DNA of 64,000 bases from positions 248,001-312,000 of the forward strand of contig JAMLGU010000002.1 in assembly GCA_023957575.1 (NCBI GenBank). The letters are read 5' to 3'. The stretch's first letter is position 1. Each line of letters starts with the position of its first letter. Source of the DNA: Chitinophagaceae bacterium. GTDB lineage: Bacteria > Bacteroidota > Bacteroidia > Chitinophagales > Chitinophagaceae. Under the pieces are notes generated by a model, which was not told the DNA's origin, did no database searches, and was given only the letters and a program-made list of their open reading frames with translations. Positions 61,393 to 64,000 of this stretch are shown piece by piece. Made by a program: the position numbers and the translations under genes.

Positions 61393-64000
61393 TTATTTAA
61401 TGCTTACTCGTATTCCTTCGCTGTGGCTGGTAAACTCAGGAGCGTACATACACTGAATGGTAGTAACGCCATTACTGAAATTACCTGCCATCGTTGCAAA
61501 TACATTGTATTCAAATACATAAGTTCCTTTTGGAAGCCGGTTGAAAAAGAAATTGGTACCGGCATCTTTTGTAGATTCGTAATAACCCAAACCTCCCTGC
61601 CATTTATAAGAACTTAGTACATTAACCGGTTCAAAAGCGCTGGCCCTCATGTCTTTCATGTGAACATATTCCATATCTCTGTCCACACGCAGTTCAATGC
61701 GCACTTTTACTTTATCTCCCACTTTTATTGCGTCTCCTTCATTTATGGGTTTAATGACAGGGCCGCGATCGGTATTTGTTTCTACAAACAATTTTTTGCT
61801 TAGACTGAGTGGAGTTTCTGCAAAAGTGATTTTATCCAAATCTTCAAAATACTGCCAATAAACAGCGCCCCAGGTTGGTAGTGTGCTCTTAGCCGGCTGT
61901 TGAACTGTTACGGACACATTGCCCATTGTTGGTTTCACCTTTTCACCTGGGATGATTTTTTTCATGTAACCTGTGCCTTCCTGTAATTTTTCCTCTTTTG
62001 AAGTGATTTTATCGGAGCCTAACAGAATGGTTACATCCGGCACTACAGTCAACCAATCAGACCCCCGCAGCAATAAGGCATAAACCGCCTCTGCTGTTGA
62101 TTTGGTGCTGCCCCAATGATTGGTTTGTTTATTCTTCAGCAACCAGGTTCTTAAATCATCGGCTGTTTGTGAGTCTTTGTTTATTTCTTCGAATGCCTCA
62201 ACAATCAATGCCTGACGTTCAATGGGTGCATCGTACCACCACCAGCTTTTCGTATTGTCTTTATAATACATGCCTAATTCCTCATTATTAACAGAGGTTT
62301 CTTTCAAAGATTTTAAGATATCCTTTGGTGTGGCATCATCTCCGTTTCTGTTAAGCGCCAGCGCCAGCATTGCCTGCATATATTTATTCTGAGAAGTCCA
62401 GGTCTTTTTGCTTCTTTCCATAAAGTAGGCTACTTCTTTTTTGGAACTTTCGGGTATTTTTATGGCAGGGAAGAAACTGCGCATATACAAATATTGAACT
62501 ACGTAATAAGACGGAACATATTTGTTCAGATCTACTTTATATTTTATCAGATCTTCATATTCGTTCCTGATTTTCAAATCAAGGTAAGGCATTGCATTTT
62601 GCAGCAGGCGATTGAGATGTTCGTCCTGCATACCGCTAACAGCGTTGAGTTTTTTGAGGTGCCCAATACCTGTAATAATATATTGCGTAATAAATCGGTC
62701 ATCAGGGCCGCCTTTAAACCATACAAAACCACCATTTGGGCTTTGCATCTGCCTGAGTTTTTCGTATGCTTTATTGAGTTCGCTGCTCATACGCATCAAG
62801 TCAAATAAAACTGCAATATTCTTTTTTTGCTGCGTTTCATTTTTGGCCTGCATCACCCAGGGCGTTTCTTCAAGTAATACTGCTTTTAGTTCTTCGTTCT
62901 TTTCTAAATTACTCAATAATGCTGCTGTATCTTCAGTCCTCCATTTTTCAAAAACCTGTTTGATTTTTGGAGAACTGTTTGCAATCATGGTAGCCAGTGT
63001 GTTGGCATAATACCGGTTCCAGGTTTGTTCGGCACAATCGTAAGGATACTCCATCATGTAAGGCAGCGCTTGCACTGCATACCATGCAGGATTGGAAGTG
63101 AACTCTACTGTAAGGGATTGATTTTTAAGAGAGTTGCTGTTATTACTGTTTATCAGTTTTTCAAACTGAAATTTTTTAGTGCCGCTTCCTCGTAGGTTTA
63201 GAGGCATGCTTTCTGTTACCAACATACGATTGCTCAGTACGGGCAGCGAATTTTCTTCACCGTCAGCATTTTGAATGGTTCCTGCCGTTGGGTCTGCCTT
63301 AGCAATAATCCTCCAGGTGAGCGCATTATTAAATTGGTCAGGTATTTCAATCGGAAATTGAACAGACTGACTTTGACCGGGCTGGATATTAAATTTTTGT
63401 TCTGGCATATTATTTTTAAATTCCTGGTCAATCGGCTTATCTGTCGAAGCGTCGAACAATTGCAGGGTGGCAGTGCCTGTAACGACTTTATCTGATAGGT
63501 TCACAATTTTACTGCTGAATTCAACCCTGTCTCCCTGACGCAGGAAGCGGGGTGCATTGGGTTGTACCATCAATTCTTTTTGAGTGACGATTTCTTTACT
63601 GCTATAAACCATCGCCAGTTCTTTGGTATGTGCCAGCGCCTGAAATTTCCATCTTGTTAATGCTTCGGGCATTGTGAATGAAAAACTGATATTGCCATCC
63701 TTATCTGTTTTCAAATCAGGAAAGAAAAAGGCTGTTTCGTTGAAGTTTTTTCGGATTTGAATTTCTTTTGGCTCCGGAGCCGGTTCCTGAACCTCCTCTT
63801 TTTCGTTTCCTGCAGCAATCGCCGTTTCGGCTAAAGAAGCCGGAGCAGCCACGTCAGCTTCCATCTTAACATTGGGCGCTGCCATTACAACTCCAACTCT
63901 CTTAGCTTCTCCATAACCTACAATTTCTTCTTCTTCAAATGATCCTATTAGACGTGCTTCGTTCAATATATCTCTAAAGCTTTTCCCAAATCTTCCAAAA
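61393..64000 (-). CDS. alpha-2-macroglobulin-like protein, N-terminus outside the window
   Basis: The frame is open to the window edge, so at least 868 residues of a larger protein are seen. C-terminal A2M features: TAFFFPDLKTDKDGNISFSF followed by MPEALTRWKFQALAHTKELA, a thioester-type CAEQ in YPYDCAEQTWNRYYANTL, the alpha-helical complement-like toroid (GGFVWFKGGPDDRFITQYI) and a C-terminal receptor-like domain (YVHMKDMRASAFEPVN). Bacterial A2Ms trap foreign proteases. The Pro/Glu/Ala-rich linker near the edge is disordered. Confidence 0.9.
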   Translation of the reverse strand, partial: FGRFGKSFRDILNEARLIGSFEEEEIVGYGEAKRVGVVMAAPNVKMEADVAAPASLAETAIAAGNEKEEVQEPAPEPKEIQIRKNFNETAFFFPDLKTDKDGNISFSFTMPEALTRWKFQALAHTKELAMVYSSKEIVTQKELMVQPNAPRFLRQGDRVEFSSKIVNLSDKVVTGTATLQLFDASTDKPIDQEFKNNMPEQKFNIQPGQSQSVQFPIEIPDQFNNALTWRIIAKADPTAGTIQNADGEENSLPVLSNRMLVTESMPLNLRGSGTKKFQFEKLINSNNSNSLKNQSLTVEFTSNPAWYAVQALPYMMEYPYDCAEQTWNRYYANTLATMIANSSPKIKQVFEKWRTEDTAALLSNLEKNEELKAVLLEETPWVMQAKNETQQKKNIAVLFDLMRMSSELNKAYEKLRQMQSPNGGFVWFKGGPDDRFITQYIITGIGHLKKLNAVSGMQDEHLNRLLQNAMPYLDLKIRNEYEDLIKYKVDLNKYVPSYYVVQYLYMRSFFPAIKIPESSKKEVAYFMERSKKTWTSQNKYMQAMLALALNRNGDDATPKDILKSLKETSVNNEELGMYYKDNTKSWWWYDAPIERQALIVEAFEEINKDSQTADDLRTWLLKNKQTNHWGSTKSTAEAVYALLLRGSDWLTVVPDVTILLGSDKITSKEEKLQEGTGYMKKIIPGEKVKPTMGNVSVTVQQPAKSTLPTWGAVYWQYFEDLDKITFAETPLSLSKKLFVETNTDRGPVIKPINEGDAIKVGDKVKVRIELRVDRDMEYVHMKDMRASAFEPVNVLSSYKWQGGLGYYESTKDAGTNFFFNRLPKGTYVFEYNVFATMAGNFSNGVTTIQCMYAPEFTSHSEGIRVSIK

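Overview
The window is an AT-rich chromosomal segment of a Bacteroidota bacterium, most likely family Chitinophagaceae. The placement rests on a SusC/SusD pair, a TonB receptor/HmuY pair, Bacteroidota-type promoters (TAnnTTTG at -7, sometimes TTTG or TTG 20 bases upstream), A-rich start contexts with almost no Shine-Dalgarno sequences, an ATP synthase beta/epsilon pair apart from the other subunits, an 83-residue epsilon subunit, and a tmRNA tag ending in AMAA. The family-level placement is inference.

Layout. 1-4.65 kb: parE, a DUF1835 gene and parC (partial), all minus strand. 4.9-7.5 kb: two YceI-like genes around an outer-membrane barrel gene. 7.5-13.8 kb: minus-strand genes for a barrel protein, a small membrane protein, PyrR, proline catabolism (pruA), release factor 2 with a programmed +1 frameshift, and a TlpA-type thioredoxin; a 0.7 kb gap after prfB carries a foldback repeat. 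13.9-14.9 kb: clpS and aat, two parts of the N-degron pathway. 15.1-19.25 kb: a dnaE-type polymerase overlapping dinB, with a palindrome sitting on its promoter.

19.25-28 kb is the accessory region. It holds a three-gene minus-strand cassette (an M6-type metallopeptidase without a signal peptide, a small protein homologous to its C-terminal domain, and a Pro-Pro-Pro repeat protein). Two near-identical 29-bp direct repeats flank the cassette. Then come a Sel1-repeat gene, two decayed IS4-type transposases, and a junction where a truncated arginine decarboxylase meets a gene that has lost its 5' end.

27.8-64 kb is mostly core or envelope: a META lipoprotein, SusC/SusD, an acyltransferase-like protein, an L,D-transpeptidase, atpD-atpC, mltG, a BrkB-like protein, a TrmH-type methyltransferase, a heparinase-like lipoprotein, DUF4126, mnmD, ssrA (tmRNA), rseP, dxr, GH3, rplU-rpmA, an AAAPKK-repeat protein, polX, a large sensor kinase, mazG, an esterase, a TonB receptor with HmuY, and an alpha-2-macroglobulin-like protein running off the right edge.

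The strongest candidate for something undescribed is the M6 peptidase cassette at 19.5-22.1 kb: one protein ends in a roughly 75-residue domain that the next gene encodes alone, none of the three products has a signal peptide, and the unit has its own promoter, a terminator and flanking direct repeats. Second is the dnaE-dinB mutagenesis-type operon with its promoter-overlapping operator and a PHP domain lacking its metal ligands.
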